A DNA stretch of 64,000 nucleotides from Mycolicibacterium aromaticivorans JS19b1 = JCM 16368 (GCF_000559085.1 NZ_JALN02000001.1:2108001-2172000), one strand, 5' to 3'; positions 29,781 to 41,575 are shown, counted from the first letter of the stretch. Notes: generated by a model from the letters alone, not told the origin. Numbers and translations: made by a program.

Positions 29781-31109
29781 GTGTGCCGACGTGCGGTGGC
29801 GGCGGCCACCGTGATCGCGTCCGCCGCCCTGGCAACCAGCTGCACATCCGCCCCCGCGCCGCCTGCCAACGCCGGCGCGGGCGTCCGCATCGACCTCAAC
29901 ACCCCGCAGGGCGTGCGAGCCAAGCAGGTGATGGACATGCTGAACTCGGACTGGCCGATCGGAGACGAGAGCGTCAAGACGCTGGCCGCCCCGGACCTGG
30001 TGGACCCGGTCGCCCACACCATGGACTCGCTGTGGTGGGACCGGCCCTACACGCTGGCCGGCGTCGAGGTCGGCGCCAACGTCGCCACCCTGCACATGCT
30101 GACGTCCTACGGCGCCCGCCAAGACATCGACCTGCGCATCGGCGACGACACCTTCGTCAGCCGGTTCGTCGTCACCACCGAAAAACCGAAGATCGAATCG
30201 TGGCAGGACGTCGACACTGCGCTGAGCCGCACCGGCGCCCGCTATTCGTGGCAGGTCTCCAAAGTCGACGACGGCCGCTGCGAGAAGGTGGCGGGCACCA
30301 ACACCTCTGAATCCCTGCCGCTGGCTTCGATTTTCAAGACATACGTGTTGTACGCGGTTGAAACTGCCGTCGCCGCAGGCACTGTGAACTGGGACGACAA
30401 GCTGACGATCACCGCCGAGCTGAAGAAACTTGGTTCATCGGGCTTCGACAAGCTTCCGCCCGGATCCCAGATCACCGTCCGCGAGGCCGCGGGCAAGATG
30501 ATCTCCACGAGCGACAACATGGCCACCGACATGCTGATCGGACGGGTGGGAACCCACGCCATCGAAGAGGCCCTGATCGCCGCGGGACACCACGACCCGG
30601 CGAGCATGACGCCGTTCCCGACGATGAGGGAACTGTTCGCGATCGGCTGGGGCAACCCCGATGTGCGTGAGCAGTGGAAGACAACCGTGCCTGCGAAGCG
30701 GGGAAACCTGTTGCACGATGCAGACTCCCGCCCATACGACCCCGATCCGATGCGCTCCCACACGCCGGCCTCGACCTACGGCGTGGAGTGGTACGGCAGC
30801 GCCGAGGACATCTGCCGCGTGCACGCCGCCTTGCAGCACAACGCCGTCGGCCGCGCGGCTCCGGTCAAGGACGTGATGTCCGAAGCCGCGGGCATCGACC
30901 TCGACCCCGCCGAGTGGCCCTACATCGCCGCCAAGGCTGGAAACCTGCCCGGGGAGATGACATTCAGCTGGTATGCGGTGGACCGAACCGGCCAGGCCTG
31001 GGTGGTCAGCTTCCAGTTCAACTGGCCCCGCTTCCACAGCGCGAACGCGGGCGGGTGGGCGATGATGATCATCAAGCAGGTGTTCGGGCTACTGCCCCGC
31101 TACCGGTGA
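29781..31109 (+). CDS. lpqF: LpqF, beta-lactamase-like lipoprotein
   Basis: A 442-residue exported protein: signal peptide ending ALATSC (Cys21, a loose lipobox), an N-terminal domain (about 30-150), then a class A beta-lactamase/PBP-like domain with SIFK (Ser183-Lys186), SDN (244-246) and KAG (385-387) in place of the usual KTG. Such proteins bind or process peptidoglycan-related substrates or are inactive relatives of beta-lactamases. I chose GTG 29781 because it starts the signal peptide 10 bp after mhuD. The end overlaps the convergent phosphatase gene by 21 bp. Confidence 0.85.
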   Translation: MCRRAVAAATVIASAALATSCTSAPAPPANAGAGVRIDLNTPQGVRAKQVMDMLNSDWPIGDESVKTLAAPDLVDPVAHTMDSLWWDRPYTLAGVEVGANVATLHMLTSYGARQDIDLRIGDDTFVSRFVVTTEKPKIESWQDVDTALSRTGARYSWQVSKVDDGRCEKVAGTNTSESLPLASIFKTYVLYAVETAVAAGTVNWDDKLTITAELKKLGSSGFDKLPPGSQITVREAAGKMISTSDNMATDMLIGRVGTHAIEEALIAAGHHDPASMTPFPTMRELFAIGWGNPDVREQWKTTVPAKRGNLLHDADSRPYDPDPMRSHTPASTYGVEWYGSAEDICRVHAALQHNAVGRAAPVKDVMSEAAGIDLDPAEWPYIAAKAGNLPGEMTFSWYAVDRTGQAWVVSFQFNWPRFHSANAGGWAMMIIKQVFGLLPRYR

Positions 31110-31646
31110 GCGCAGGGTCCACTCCGAACCTCGGTAATGCAACGCGGTACTGCTGGCCGGTGCGATGTCGATGCGCCAGAACGACTGTGGCGGCGCATCG
31201 AGGGTGCGCAGGATCGCCGCGCGAACAACTGCCGGGTGGGTGAAGGCGACAACGCGACCCGGGGTGCGGGCCACATCGACCAGCCAACCGCGCACCCGCG
31301 CGATCAGCTCGACCACCGATTCGCCGTTGTGCGGCCGGCTTTCCGGGTCGGTCAGCCACTGCGCCAGTTCACCGGGCTGCACCTCGTCGAGACTCAGTCC
31401 GCCCCAGGAACCGCACCCCAGGTCGGCCAGCCGCGGATCGACCGCAGGCGTCAGACCTAACGCTTCGGCGCTCTGTCGTGCCCGTAGTTCCGGCCCCGAG
31501 AACACCTCATCGCCGGCACCCACGTCGACCCCGGTCAGCTGTCGTCGCCCCATCGGGTTGAGCTCTTCGTCGAGCGGAAATCGCCCGGCTGCCATGGCAT
31601 CGGTCATGGCGTGTGACACCAAGGTCAGCCGGACGACCTCGCTCAC
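31089..31646 (-). CDS. Histidine phosphatase-superfamily protein of the cobalt operon
   Basis: A 185-residue histidine-phosphatase fold. The N-terminal catalytic block reads LVSHAMTDAM, so the canonical Arg-His-Gly is Ser-His-Ala: the phospho-accepting His is kept while the Arg and Gly are not. The second His block is AFTHPAVVRAAI. Proteins like this accompany CbtA/CbtB in actinobacteria and may act in cobalamin metabolism (CobC-like), but activity is uncertain. GTG 31646 has GAGGGAG upstream, within a hairpin. It is the last gene of cbtB-cbtA-phosphatase. Confidence 0.75.
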   Translation of the reverse strand: MSEVVRLTLVSHAMTDAMAAGRFPLDEELNPMGRRQLTGVDVGAGDEVFSGPELRARQSAEALGLTPAVDPRLADLGCGSWGGLSLDEVQPGELAQWLTDPESRPHNGESVVELIARVRGWLVDVARTPGRVVAFTHPAVVRAAILRTLDAPPQSFWRIDIAPASSTALHYRGSEWTLRSPVAGQ

Positions 31647-31711
31647 GCAGCTCCCTCGCAGGCGAGGTAGCTGCGTGTCCGCCTATGGTTCGCTCCGCAA
31701 GCGTCGCTCAC
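31643..31711 (-). repeat. MIRU-like 65-bp coupling element between cbtA and the phosphatase gene
   Basis: A 13-bp direct repeat (GCTGCGTGAGCGA on the minus strand) lies at 31704-31716, covering the cbtA stop, and at 31639-31651, covering the phosphatase start; the period is 65 bp. A 22-codon frame starts at GTG 31711, overlapping the cbtA TGA as GTGA, and its TGA at 31645-31643 overlaps the phosphatase GTG in the same way. A 14-bp stem (one mismatch; 31645-31658 with 31663-31676) encloses the phosphatase ribosome site. This is the organisation described for mycobacterial interspersed repetitive units at DTGA stop/start overlaps. Confidence 0.65.
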
Positions 31712-32511
31712 GCAGCGATGGGTTCCTGCTGCTTGCTGTCGAGCAGTCGGTGCAGCATCGCCGCACCGACCAGACCGATCGTCGTCCAGACGATCACCTG
31801 GGTGCCCAGAGCGTACAGCCGGAACTCGTAGAGATCCGTCGCAGGGAAGCCCGGGAACACAATCGTCCCGGCGTCATTCACCATCGGGCCGGGTATCTCG
31901 TTGATGGTCGGCATCACGAGCATCAGGATGGCGACCGCGACGATGTATGCGCCGCCCGCGGCCAGCGTGGCGTTCCAGGCACCCAGCTTCGGGGTGAGCT
32001 GGAAGGCGAGGTAGACCGCGGCGACCATGAACAGCGCCGACAACGCCACCATCAGGATGTAGAGCAGCGCGCGCTGCTTGATGGTTTCGTCGAGGCTGGT
32101 GGCCGGCGGGTTGGGCGGATACTTCAGTGCCGGCACCACCCACAGCGCGATGAGCATCGCCCCGGCGGTCAGCACCGCGAGCTTGCGGGCCGACACGGTG
32201 TCGATGCGGCTGTAGGCCACGCAGAACACGACGGCGAACAAGGCGCCGAGCGCGACGCTGAACAGAAGCACGCCCAGGCCCATACCGATGTTGGACTGCA
32301 CCATGCGGGTGAACAGCTCACCGCCTTCATGGCTGTGGCCGTGCCCGTGGCCGGTTGCCATTTCCATGGCTTCATGCGCCGCGGAGGTGCCGTCCTCGAA
32401 ATCGATGGCCCGCCCGACGATCGGCTCGATGAAGATCTTGGACCAGACGAATCCGAACACGCCTGCGAGGGCGCCGGCCAGAATGCCGCGCCAAATTATT
32501 GATTTTTCCAT
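31708..32511 (-). CDS. cbtA: CbtA, cobalt transporter subunit
   Basis: A 267-residue membrane protein with about six predicted helices. A His-rich loop HGHGHSHEGG (residues ~53-62) after the first helix suits Co2+ binding. CbtA works with CbtB as a putative cobalt uptake system found under cobalamin riboswitch control. It starts at ATG 32511, 24 bp after cbtB, and is followed by the coupling element and the phosphatase gene. Known for the family: function predicted mainly from riboswitch context, not from transport assays that I recall. Confidence 0.88.
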   Translation of the reverse strand: MEKSIIWRGILAGALAGVFGFVWSKIFIEPIVGRAIDFEDGTSAAHEAMEMATGHGHGHSHEGGELFTRMVQSNIGMGLGVLLFSVALGALFAVVFCVAYSRIDTVSARKLAVLTAGAMLIALWVVPALKYPPNPPATSLDETIKQRALLYILMVALSALFMVAAVYLAFQLTPKLGAWNATLAAGGAYIVAVAILMLVMPTINEIPGPMVNDAGTIVFPGFPATDLYEFRLYALGTQVIVWTTIGLVGAAMLHRLLDSKQQEPIAA

Positions 32512-32535
32512 TGCTTTACAGTGATTCCCGCCGGC

Positions 32536-32748
32536 TCAGTGGCAGGGGAAGCCGAGCAGATGGCGTGCGTCATGCACGAATTCGTGGATGTACATGTTGT
32601 CGCCGAACACCGAGGTGGCACCCTGGTCAACACCGACGAAGTACAGCACCACCAGGGCGAAGAAGGCGGTCAGCGAGAGCCAGACGACAGCTTTGGCGGC
32701 GGAGAGATCGACGGCGCGCGAGCGGCCCGTTGTCTGCGGAGTAGTCAT
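32536..32748 (-). CDS. cbtB: CbtB, cobalt transporter subunit
   Basis: A 70-residue protein with a single membrane helix (residues ~20-40) and a C-terminal His-rich metal motif, HEFVHDARHLLGFPCH. CbtB is the small partner of CbtA. The ATG at 32748 is preceded by GGAAGGA; an in-frame start further upstream would extend into the riboswitch region and was rejected. It is the first gene of the cobalamin-regulated operon. Confidence 0.9.
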   Translation of the reverse strand: MTTPQTTGRSRAVDLSAAKAVVWLSLTAFFALVVLYFVGVDQGATSVFGDNMYIHEFVHDARHLLGFPCH

Positions 32749-32796
32749 TCGGTGTCCTTCCAGGGAGCTACGCGTCCCAATGCGAACCATGACGGG

Positions 32797-32872
32797 CCTC
32801 GGGTCTGACTGTCAACAGTGGCGCGACCGTTCTGGAATTTCACCAGATTCCTCGACTCGTCTCTTACACCGA
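32797..32872 (-). ncRNA. Cobalamin riboswitch (short form)
   Basis: On the minus strand this region has the cobalamin-aptamer core: GGAATCTGGTGAAATTCC, then AACGGTCGCCACTGT, followed by the B12-box-like AGTCAGACCC. The ends pair as P1: CCTCGG (32872-32867) with CCGAGG (32802-32797). It lies about 48 nt upstream of cbtB, whose family is a known cobalamin riboswitch target. It is compact (about 76 nt) compared with the classical ~200-nt element. Binding of cobalamin is expected to repress cbtB-cbtA. Confidence 0.85.
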
Positions 32873-32893
32873 GGATGCTATACCGCCGCGGGT

Positions 32894-33262
32894 TCAGCCG
32901 GCGCCGTAACCCAACTGCTGCGCGGTGTACTTGGCGGCATCGGTGACCGGGACCGCCTGCACCGCGGTGCCATACGCGCAGATTTCGGTCCAGACATCGC
33001 CGAGTTCGGTGGTGTCGAACCGCATTCCGATGATCGCGTTGCCGCCGCGGGTGCGGGCCTCGGTCATCAAGCGATTCATCGCCTCGTTGCGGCTCTCGGC
33101 GAGGTTCTTCGTCATGCCCTGCAACTCGCCGCCGAACATGCTCTTGAAGCCCGCACCCATCTGGGAGAAGGCATTGCGCGATCGCACGGTGAGACCGAAG
33201 ACCTCACCGCACACCCGTTGGATCTCCCAGCCGGGAATGTCGTTGGTGGTGACCACAAGCAT
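32894..33262 (-). CDS. YbjQ/UPF0145-family protein
   Basis: A 122-residue protein of the YbjQ (heavy-metal-binding domain) family, usually a pentamer of unknown role. Typical features are the start MLVVTTNDIPGWEI, NEAMNRLMTEARTRGGNAIIGMRFDTTE and ICAYGTAV. ATG 33262 is chosen as this is where the family begins. It lies between the cobalamin riboswitch and the clpC1 terminator, so it is probably a monocistronic unit. Confidence 0.85.
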   Translation of the reverse strand: MLVVTTNDIPGWEIQRVCGEVFGLTVRSRNAFSQMGAGFKSMFGGELQGMTKNLAESRNEAMNRLMTEARTRGGNAIIGMRFDTTELGDVWTEICAYGTAVQAVPVTDAAKYTAQQLGYGAG

Positions 33263-33325
33263 GAGCAGAGGGTAGCGGTCGCGCGCGGGCAAATCGATGC
33301 GGACAAAAACAATTCATCGCCGATA

Positions 33326-33362
33326 CGAAAAAGACCCCCGACATTGTCGGGGGTCTTTTTCG
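33326..33362. terminator. Intrinsic terminator downstream of clpC1
   Basis: A perfect 17-bp inverted repeat (33326-33342 and 33346-33362) with a 3-base loop, GC-rich in the inner half and ending in a run of five T on either strand. It lies 8 bp beyond the clpC1 stop (minus strand) and has the form of a classical rho-independent terminator, rare in mycobacteria. Confidence 0.92.
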
Positions 33363-33369
33363 TTCGTGC

Positions 33370-35898
<2,529 letters not shown>

Positions 35899-36148
35899 CC
35901 TCGGTTACCTGCTCTCCATCACGATTAGGTACAGCGGTAGTCACCACGTACCTGTCGTCCACTCTAATGGGCGGCCCGGGAAGGCGTCCTCCCTTGTCAC
36001 CCTTACCGCGTCCCTAGCGGTGCGGACCTAGCACACCAACGCGGCGGAGCTGCGAATCGTTTCCGGCAATCACCGGCGTCCGCTTCGCCGCGAGCGAAAC
36101 GGCGCGACTCCTCCGTCGCGGCGAGAGACGAGCAGGTTAGCTGGGGGC

Positions 36149-36490
36149 CTAGGTTGCAGCGTGGAAGGCGTCGATGATGTCGGCCGGGATGCGTCCCCGC
36201 GTCGACACCTTGTGGCCATTGCGGCGCGCCCATTCCCGGATCGCGGCGCTCTGCTCCCGATCGATGCTCGCGCGGCCACGGCCGGCCGGTCCCGAACGCC
36301 CGCGGCGACGGCCGCCCACCCGGCGACTGGCCTCGACCCACTGCTTGAGATCGTTACGCAGTTTCTGAGCATTCTTTGACGAAAGGTCGATCTCATAGCT
36401 CACGCCATCGAGCGCGAATTCGACCGTTTCATCGGCTGCGCCCGCACCGTCGAAATCGTCGACGAGAGTCACGGTCACTTTTTTGGCCAT
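36149..36490 (-). CDS. lsr2: Lsr2, xenogeneic-silencing nucleoid protein
   Basis: A 113-residue H-NS-like protein that bridges and silences AT-rich DNA. The N-terminal dimerisation domain ([15 protein letters not shown]...) is followed by an Arg/Gly-rich linker ([15 protein letters not shown]) and the DNA-binding domain with the AT-hook-like RGR in [10 protein letters not shown]. It lies between lysS and clpC1 as in M. tuberculosis. The 250-bp gap to clpC1 (35899-36148) holds an inverted repeat ACCGC-N7-GCGGT at 36005-36021 but nothing else I can name. Confidence 0.96.
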   Translation of the reverse strand: MAKKVTVTLVDDFDGAGAADETVEFALDGVSYEIDLSSKNAQKLRNDLKQWVEASRRVGGRRRGRSGPAGRGRASIDREQSAAIREWARRNGHKVSTRGRIPADIIDAFHAAT

Positions 36491-36605
36491 TGCCTCACTG
36501 AATCCTTCTGCCTGCGCTCAACAACCCATAGTCGAGCGTCTTCCCCATGCGAACCAATGTGCCACAGCGGCCCACATCATTCAACGTAGCTCGGATAAGC
36601 GCACC

Positions 36606-38126
36606 TCAGCCATGTCGGCGAACAATCGGGAACAAAACAGTTTCCCGAATTGACAAGCCGGTGAGTGCCATCAGCAGACGATCGACGCCCATTCCGGTTC
36701 CCGTGGTCGGAGGCATCGCATACTCCATTGCCGCCAGGAAATCCTCGTCGAGTGCCATCGCCTCGTCATCGCCCGCGGCCGCCGCCCTGGCTTGGGCTTC
36801 GAAGCGCTCGCGCTGAACGATCGGGTCGACCAGCTCGGAATAGCCGGTGGCCAACTCGAACCCGCGCACGTACAGATCCCACTTCTCCGTGACGCCGGGG
36901 ATGCTGCGGTGCTGGCGGGTCAACGGTGTGGTCTCGACCGGGAAATCCTTGACGAACGTCGGGGCCCACAATGTGTCCCCGACTGTGTGCTCCCACAGTT
37001 CTTCGATCACCTTGCCGTGCCCGTAGCCGCGATCCCGCGGGATCTCCACCTCGAGCCGGTCGGCAATAGTGAGGAGATATTCCAGCGAAGTGTCCGGGGT
37101 GATCTCTTCACCGAGGGCTTCAGACAACGACGGGTACATTTCCAGCGCCGGCCATTCACCGTCGAGGTCATAGATTGTGCCGTCCGGCAATGGCACTTGC
37201 CGCGTGCCGATCGCCTCATCCGCGACTTCCTGAATAACTTCACGGGTGACGATCGCCGAATCGTCATACGTACCCCATGCTTGATAAGTCTCGAGCATCG
37301 AGAATTCCGGCGAATGCGTCGAATCGGCGCCTTCGTTTCGGAAGTTTCGATTGAGCTCGAAAACCTTCTCCAGACCGCCCACCACGCATCGTTTGAGGAA
37401 CAACTCCGGTGCGATCCGCAGATACAGGTCGGCGTCGAGCGCGTTCGAGTGGGTGATGAACGGCCGCGCTGCCGCACCACCGGCGAGCGTCTGCAGCATC
37501 GGCGTTTCGACTTCGAGGAACCCGCGACGATCCAGCGCATTGCGCAGTGCACGGACCACCGCGATGCGTTGCCGGGCCACGGTGCGGGCCTGCGGGCGCA
37601 CGATCAGGTCGACGTACCGCTGCCGGACGCGCGACTCTTCGCTCATCTCTTTGTGAGCGACGGGCAGCGGACGCAACGCCTTGCTGGCCATCTGCCACGC
37701 ATCGGCCAGCACCGAAAGTTCGCCGCGGCGGGAACTGATCACCTCGCCGTGCACGAACACGATGTCGCCCAGATCCACCTCGGTCTTCCAGGCTTCGAGG
37801 GCATCCTCGCCGACGCCGGCCAGGCTGATCATCGCCTGTAGCTGGGTGCCGTCGCCTTCCTGCAGGGTGGCGAAGCACAGCTTGCCCGAATTCCGGGCGA
37901 ACACCACCCGGCCGGTGACGCCGACGATGTCGCCGGTGGCGGAGTCGGCTTCCAGGTCGGGATACGCCGCCCTGATCTGGGCCAGCGAATGGGTTCGCGG
38001 CACCGCGACGGGATAAGGGTCTTTTCCTGCGGCCAACAAGGCCTCGCGCTTGCCCTGGCGAATCCGGAACTGCTCGGGGACGTCGGAGTCCGAGTGGTCG
38101 GTTTCCGGAGTATCAGCAGAGCTCAC
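36606..38126 (-). CDS. lysS: Lysyl-tRNA synthetase, class II
   Basis: A 506-residue class II synthetase. It has an OB-fold anticodon-binding domain (residues ~65-170), motif 2 [18 protein letters not shown] and motif 3 [11 protein letters not shown] near the end. It starts at a GTG (38126) and diverges from the aldolase-like gene over 23 bp. Position and sequence match M. tuberculosis LysS1 (Rv3598c). Confidence 0.95.
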   Translation of the reverse strand: MSSADTPETDHSDSDVPEQFRIRQGKREALLAAGKDPYPVAVPRTHSLAQIRAAYPDLEADSATGDIVGVTGRVVFARNSGKLCFATLQEGDGTQLQAMISLAGVGEDALEAWKTEVDLGDIVFVHGEVISSRRGELSVLADAWQMASKALRPLPVAHKEMSEESRVRQRYVDLIVRPQARTVARQRIAVVRALRNALDRRGFLEVETPMLQTLAGGAAARPFITHSNALDADLYLRIAPELFLKRCVVGGLEKVFELNRNFRNEGADSTHSPEFSMLETYQAWGTYDDSAIVTREVIQEVADEAIGTRQVPLPDGTIYDLDGEWPALEMYPSLSEALGEEITPDTSLEYLLTIADRLEVEIPRDRGYGHGKVIEELWEHTVGDTLWAPTFVKDFPVETTPLTRQHRSIPGVTEKWDLYVRGFELATGYSELVDPIVQRERFEAQARAAAAGDDEAMALDEDFLAAMEYAMPPTTGTGMGVDRLLMALTGLSIRETVLFPIVRRHG

Positions 38127-38149
38127 GACGTGCCAGCTTAAATGAGGTC

Positions 38150-39418
38150 ATGGCGTCCCTCATAAACGCGGCCGCGGTCACAGCCCTGGCGGGCGAACGA
38201 GTGGACTGGCGGTTCAAGGGGCTGCCGGCCTCCTGGTCGGGGCTGACGGTGGCCCAGATCTGTGCGGGGGCGCCCGACCTGTTCGACGCCGGACCGCTGG
38301 GCCCGGTCTGCACGCTCTCCGATACTGCGCTGCGGCACAACCTGGCCACGATGGCGGGCTGGTGTGCCCGGCACGGGGTCGAGCTGGCGCCGCACGGGAA
38401 AACCCACATGTCGCCGCAGCTGCTGGCCCGGCAGTTCGCGGTCGGTGCATGCGCGGTGACCGCCGCGACGATCAGCCAGGTGCGGACCTACCGCGCATTC
38501 GGGGTCCGCGAGGTGGTGCTGGCCAACGAACTGGTGGACGCCGCGGCCCTGGCGTGGCTGGCTGCCGAACTGGACAGCGATCCCGAGTTCCGGCTGATCT
38601 GCTGGGTGGATTCCACGCGTGGGGTGGCGCTGATGAGCAAGGCACTGCAGGCCGCGGGCGCGCGACGCCCGCTGGATGTCTGCGTCGAGCTGGGCGCAGT
38701 GGGCACCCGCACCGGCTGCCGCGACGACGCAAGCGCCGATGCGGTGGCCGCCGCGGCGGTCGCCAGTCCGCGGCTTCGTCTGGTCGGAGTGGCCGGCTAC
38801 GAGGCCGCCCTGGGCCACGACGTGTCGCCCGACGGTGTCGAGCGGGTCCGGGGTTACCTCGAGTGGGTTCGCGCGGCGGCAACCAGGCTGGCGCCTCTGT
38901 GTTCGGATATGGTCGTAACCGCCGGTGGCAGTACGCATTTCGACCTGGTCGCCGAGGGGCTGACCGGACCGTGGCGCACGCTCCTGCGCAGCGGGGTGTA
39001 TCTGACCAACGACGACGGGCTCTATCTGCGGACCTCGCCGCTGACCAGGCCCGGTGCGCAGCCGGGCGGGTTCATACCGGCGATGCACGTGTGGGCTCAG
39101 GTGTGTTCGCGGCCCGAGGCGGGCCTGGCGTTGTTGACGATGGGCCGCCGCGACGTGTCCTTCGACGCAGATCTCCCTGTGCCACGACGACTTCGAATCG
39201 GCTCCGACTGGACGGATCTCGCGGGCTGCGAAGTCGCCGCGCTCAACGACCAGCACGCGTTCCTGCGGCTGTCGCCGGCCGCCCAGGACGTCGTCGAGGT
39301 CGGCAGCTGGATCGAGTTCGGGGTATCGCACCCGTGCACGGTGTTCGACAAATGGCAGCTGATCCCGGTCCTCGACGAGCACGGCCGGGTGATCGATCTG
39401 GTGCGGACGTTCTTCTAG
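38150..39418 (+). CDS. PLP-dependent amino-acid aldolase/deaminase (D-threonine aldolase-like)
   Basis: A 422-residue fold-type III PLP enzyme with an alanine-racemase-like barrel. The PLP lysine is in [10 protein letters not shown] (near residue 83). The C-terminal domain ends in [13 protein letters not shown], with the His-X2-Cys that binds metal in D-threonine aldolases and D-serine dehydratases. It probably cleaves or deaminates a D- or beta-hydroxy amino acid. It lies between lysS and coaX, an insertion relative to the M. tuberculosis order as I recall it, and overlaps the coaX stop by 4 bp. Confidence 0.82.
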   Translation: MASLINAAAVTALAGERVDWRFKGLPASWSGLTVAQICAGAPDLFDAGPLGPVCTLSDTALRHNLATMAGWCARHGVELAPHGKTHMSPQLLARQFAVGACAVTAATISQVRTYRAFGVREVVLANELVDAAALAWLAAELDSDPEFRLICWVDSTRGVALMSKALQAAGARRPLDVCVELGAVGTRTGCRDDASADAVAAAAVASPRLRLVGVAGYEAALGHDVSPDGVERVRGYLEWVRAAATRLAPLCSDMVVTAGGSTHFDLVAEGLTGPWRTLLRSGVYLTNDDGLYLRTSPLTRPGAQPGGFIPAMHVWAQVCSRPEAGLALLTMGRRDVSFDADLPVPRRLRIGSDWTDLAGCEVAALNDQHAFLRLSPAAQDVVEVGSWIEFGVSHPCTVFDKWQLIPVLDEHGRVIDLVRTFF

Positions 39419-40227
39419 CGAGCCGATTTGATCCGGCGCTGATTGTCGCGGTTGCGTTCGTAGACCATCCGCAGGCCGTCCAGGGTGAGGTGCTGGTCGT
39501 AGTGCTGCACGGTGTGCAGATCAGGCAGCATCAACGGGGCGGTGTGACCGGTGGCGACGACCGCCACGTCCGAGCCGGCGAAGCCGTCGACATCCTGCCG
39601 GATCCGGTTCACCAGACCGTCGACCAGACCGGCGAAGCCGAACATCGCACCGGCCTGCATGCACTCCACGGTGTTCTTGCCGACGACCGACCGCGGCCGC
39701 GTGAGCTCGACGCGCCGCAACGCCGCCGACCGTGCGGCCGCAGCATCCGAGGACACTTGCACGCCGGGCGCTATTGCGCCGCCGAGGAATTCGCCTTTGG
39801 CCGATACGACGTCCACACAGATCGAAGATCCGAAGTCCACCACGATGGCGGCGGAGGAGAACTTGGCGTAAGCGGCCAGGCAGTTCACGATCCGGTCGGC
39901 GCCGACCTCCTTCGGGTTGTCGACCAGCAGCGGAATCCCGGTGCGCACCCCAGGTTCGATCAGCACATGCGGCACGGCGGACCAGTACTGCTCGAGCATG
40001 ACGCGCACCTCGTGCATCACCGAAGGCACGGTGGACAGGCCGGTCGCACCGGTCAGGCGTTCGGAGTCGTCGCCGATCAATCCCTCGATGGTGAGCGCGA
40101 GCTCGTCGGCGGTCACTTCCGGCTCGGTACGGATTCGCCAGTGCTGCATGACTTTCGCATGGTCGCCGGATCCGGAGATCAACCCGACGACGGTGTGGGT
40201 GTTGCGGACGTCGATCGCCAGCAGCAC
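39415..40227 (-). CDS. coaX: Type III pantothenate kinase
   Basis: A 270-residue ASKHA-fold kinase for the first step of coenzyme A synthesis. The phosphate-binding [11 protein letters not shown] lies at the N-terminus, and [21 protein letters not shown] and GGAIAPGVQ follow. The start lies 2 bp after the panD stop, so CoA-precursor genes panC, panD and coaX are consecutive in one operon. Confidence 0.94.
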   Translation of the reverse strand: MLLAIDVRNTHTVVGLISGSGDHAKVMQHWRIRTEPEVTADELALTIEGLIGDDSERLTGATGLSTVPSVMHEVRVMLEQYWSAVPHVLIEPGVRTGIPLLVDNPKEVGADRIVNCLAAYAKFSSAAIVVDFGSSICVDVVSAKGEFLGGAIAPGVQVSSDAAAARSAALRRVELTRPRSVVGKNTVECMQAGAMFGFAGLVDGLVNRIRQDVDGFAGSDVAVVATGHTAPLMLPDLHTVQHYDQHLTLDGLRMVYERNRDNQRRIKSAR

Positions 40228-40229
40228 GG

Positions 40230-40646
40230 TCAGCTCACCGTCCGCGGCGACAGCAGACCGGTGACGTCGTCCGGCACATGCGCCGGGTCGTCACCGAGAT
40301 CTATCTGCCGGTTGTCCGCGTCGACGAACACGACCCGCGGCCGGTACTCCCGCGCCTCGGCATCGGTCATCACGCCATAGGCGATCAGGATCACCAGATC
40401 ACCGGGGTGGACCAAATGCGCCGCCGCCCCGTTGATTCCGATCACCCCGGTGCCGCGCCGCCCGGTGATCGCGTAGGTCTCCAGCCGCGCACCGTTGTCG
40501 ATGTCGACGATGGTCACCTGTTCGCCTTCAAGAAGGTCGGCGGCGTCCATCAGGTCGGCGTCGATGGTCACCGAGCCGACGTAGTGCAGGTCGGCGTGGG
40601 TGACGGTCGCGCGGTGGATCTTCGACTTCAGCATCGTCCGGAACAT
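40230..40646 (-). CDS. panD: Aspartate 1-decarboxylase proenzyme
   Basis: A 138-residue pyruvoyl-dependent enzyme making beta-alanine for pantothenate. The self-cleavage site is Gly-Ser in [10 protein letters not shown] (residues ~24-25), which creates the pyruvoyl group. ATG 40646 shares one base with the panC TGA (TGATG); a TTG codon just before it is less likely. Sequence [11 protein letters not shown] and [14 protein letters not shown] are family hallmarks. Confidence 0.95.
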   Translation of the reverse strand: MFRTMLKSKIHRATVTHADLHYVGSVTIDADLMDAADLLEGEQVTIVDIDNGARLETYAITGRRGTGVIGINGAAAHLVHPGDLVILIAYGVMTDAEAREYRPRVVFVDADNRQIDLGDDPAHVPDDVTGLLSPRTVS

Positions 40647-41575
40647 CAATTTCTCCAGGTGATTTCGGGGTGACCACCGTTGCCGCCGACGCCGGGCGGT
40701 GCGGTGTCGGTGGACAGATCGACGGCGATGTTGTCCAGCAGTCGGGTGGCGCCCAGTCGGGCAGCGATCAACAGCCGGGCCGGGCCGGACGGCGGCGCCT
40801 GATCAAGCCACGGCCCCCGCAGTTCCAGGTAGTCGACCTCGATGGCGGGCACCTCGTCGAGCACCGCCCGAGCGGCGTCCAGCGCTGCATCGGCGCCGCC
40901 GGCCGCTGCCCACATGCCGGCCAACAGGGCCGAGGACAACGCGCAGGCCTGTTCGCGTTCCTCAGAATTGAGGTAGCGATTGCGCGAGGACATGGCCAGC
41001 CCGTCAGCCTCGCGGACGATGGGTACACCGACGATGCGGACATCGACATTGAGGTCGTCGACCATCTGGCGGATCAGCACGAGCTGCTGGTAGTCCTTTT
41101 CGCCGAAGAACGCCCGGTCCGGCCGCACGATCTGCAGCAGCTTCAGTACGACGGTCAGCATTCCGGCGAAATGTCCTGGCCGAGAAGCGCCTTCAAGCTC
41201 GCCACCTAACTGACCGGGACGCACTGTGGTCCGCGGGCCGTCTGGATACATGGCAGACGCGCTCGGGGCGAAGACCACCTCGACGTCTTCACCGCGCAAC
41301 AGCTCAAGGTCGGATTCCAGCGTTCGTGGATAGGCGTCGAGATCTTCGCCGGCGCCGAACTGCAAAGGATTGACGAAGATCGACACCACGACCACCGCAC
41401 CCGGCACTTTCTTGGCTGCGCGCACCAGAGACAGGTGACCGTCATGCAGCGCGCCCATCGTCGGCACCAGCATCACCCGCCTGCCGGTGTGGCGCAGCGC
41501 CCGGGTCACATCGGATACCGCTTGCGGCGTCTGGTACAGGTTAAGTTGCCCAGCAATGAATTTCGGCGGTGTCAT
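40646..41575 (-). CDS. panC: Pantothenate synthetase
   Basis: A 309-residue enzyme joining pantoate and beta-alanine with ATP. It has the [15 protein letters not shown] nucleotide-binding block with the HIGH-like [12 protein letters not shown] and [11 protein letters not shown] 41575 overlaps the upstream gene's stop as ATGA and gives the same length as M. tuberculosis PanC; a GTG at 41584 is an alternative. Confidence 0.95.
   Translation of the reverse strand: MTPPKFIAGQLNLYQTPQAVSDVTRALRHTGRRVMLVPTMGALHDGHLSLVRAAKKVPGAVVVVSIFVNPLQFGAGEDLDAYPRTLESDLELLRGEDVEVVFAPSASAMYPDGPRTTVRPGQLGGELEGASRPGHFAGMLTVVLKLLQIVRPDRAFFGEKDYQQLVLIRQMVDDLNVDVRIVGVPIVREADGLAMSSRNRYLNSEEREQACALSSALLAGMWAAAGGADAALDAARAVLDEVPAIEVDYLELRGPWLDQAPPSGPARLLIAARLGATRLLDNIAVDLSTDTAPPGVGGNGGHPEITWRN

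Noticed and set aside
36005..36021. ACCGC-N7-GCGGT upstream of clpC1 as a ClgR operator
   Set aside because: The spacing between CGC and GCG is 7 instead of the 5 expected for ClgR-type sites, so I mention it only as an inverted repeat.
38362..40380. A 672-codon plus-strand frame spanning the aldolase gene and coaX
   Set aside because: It runs out of phase through two real genes and reads as Arg/Gly-rich sequence without motifs.
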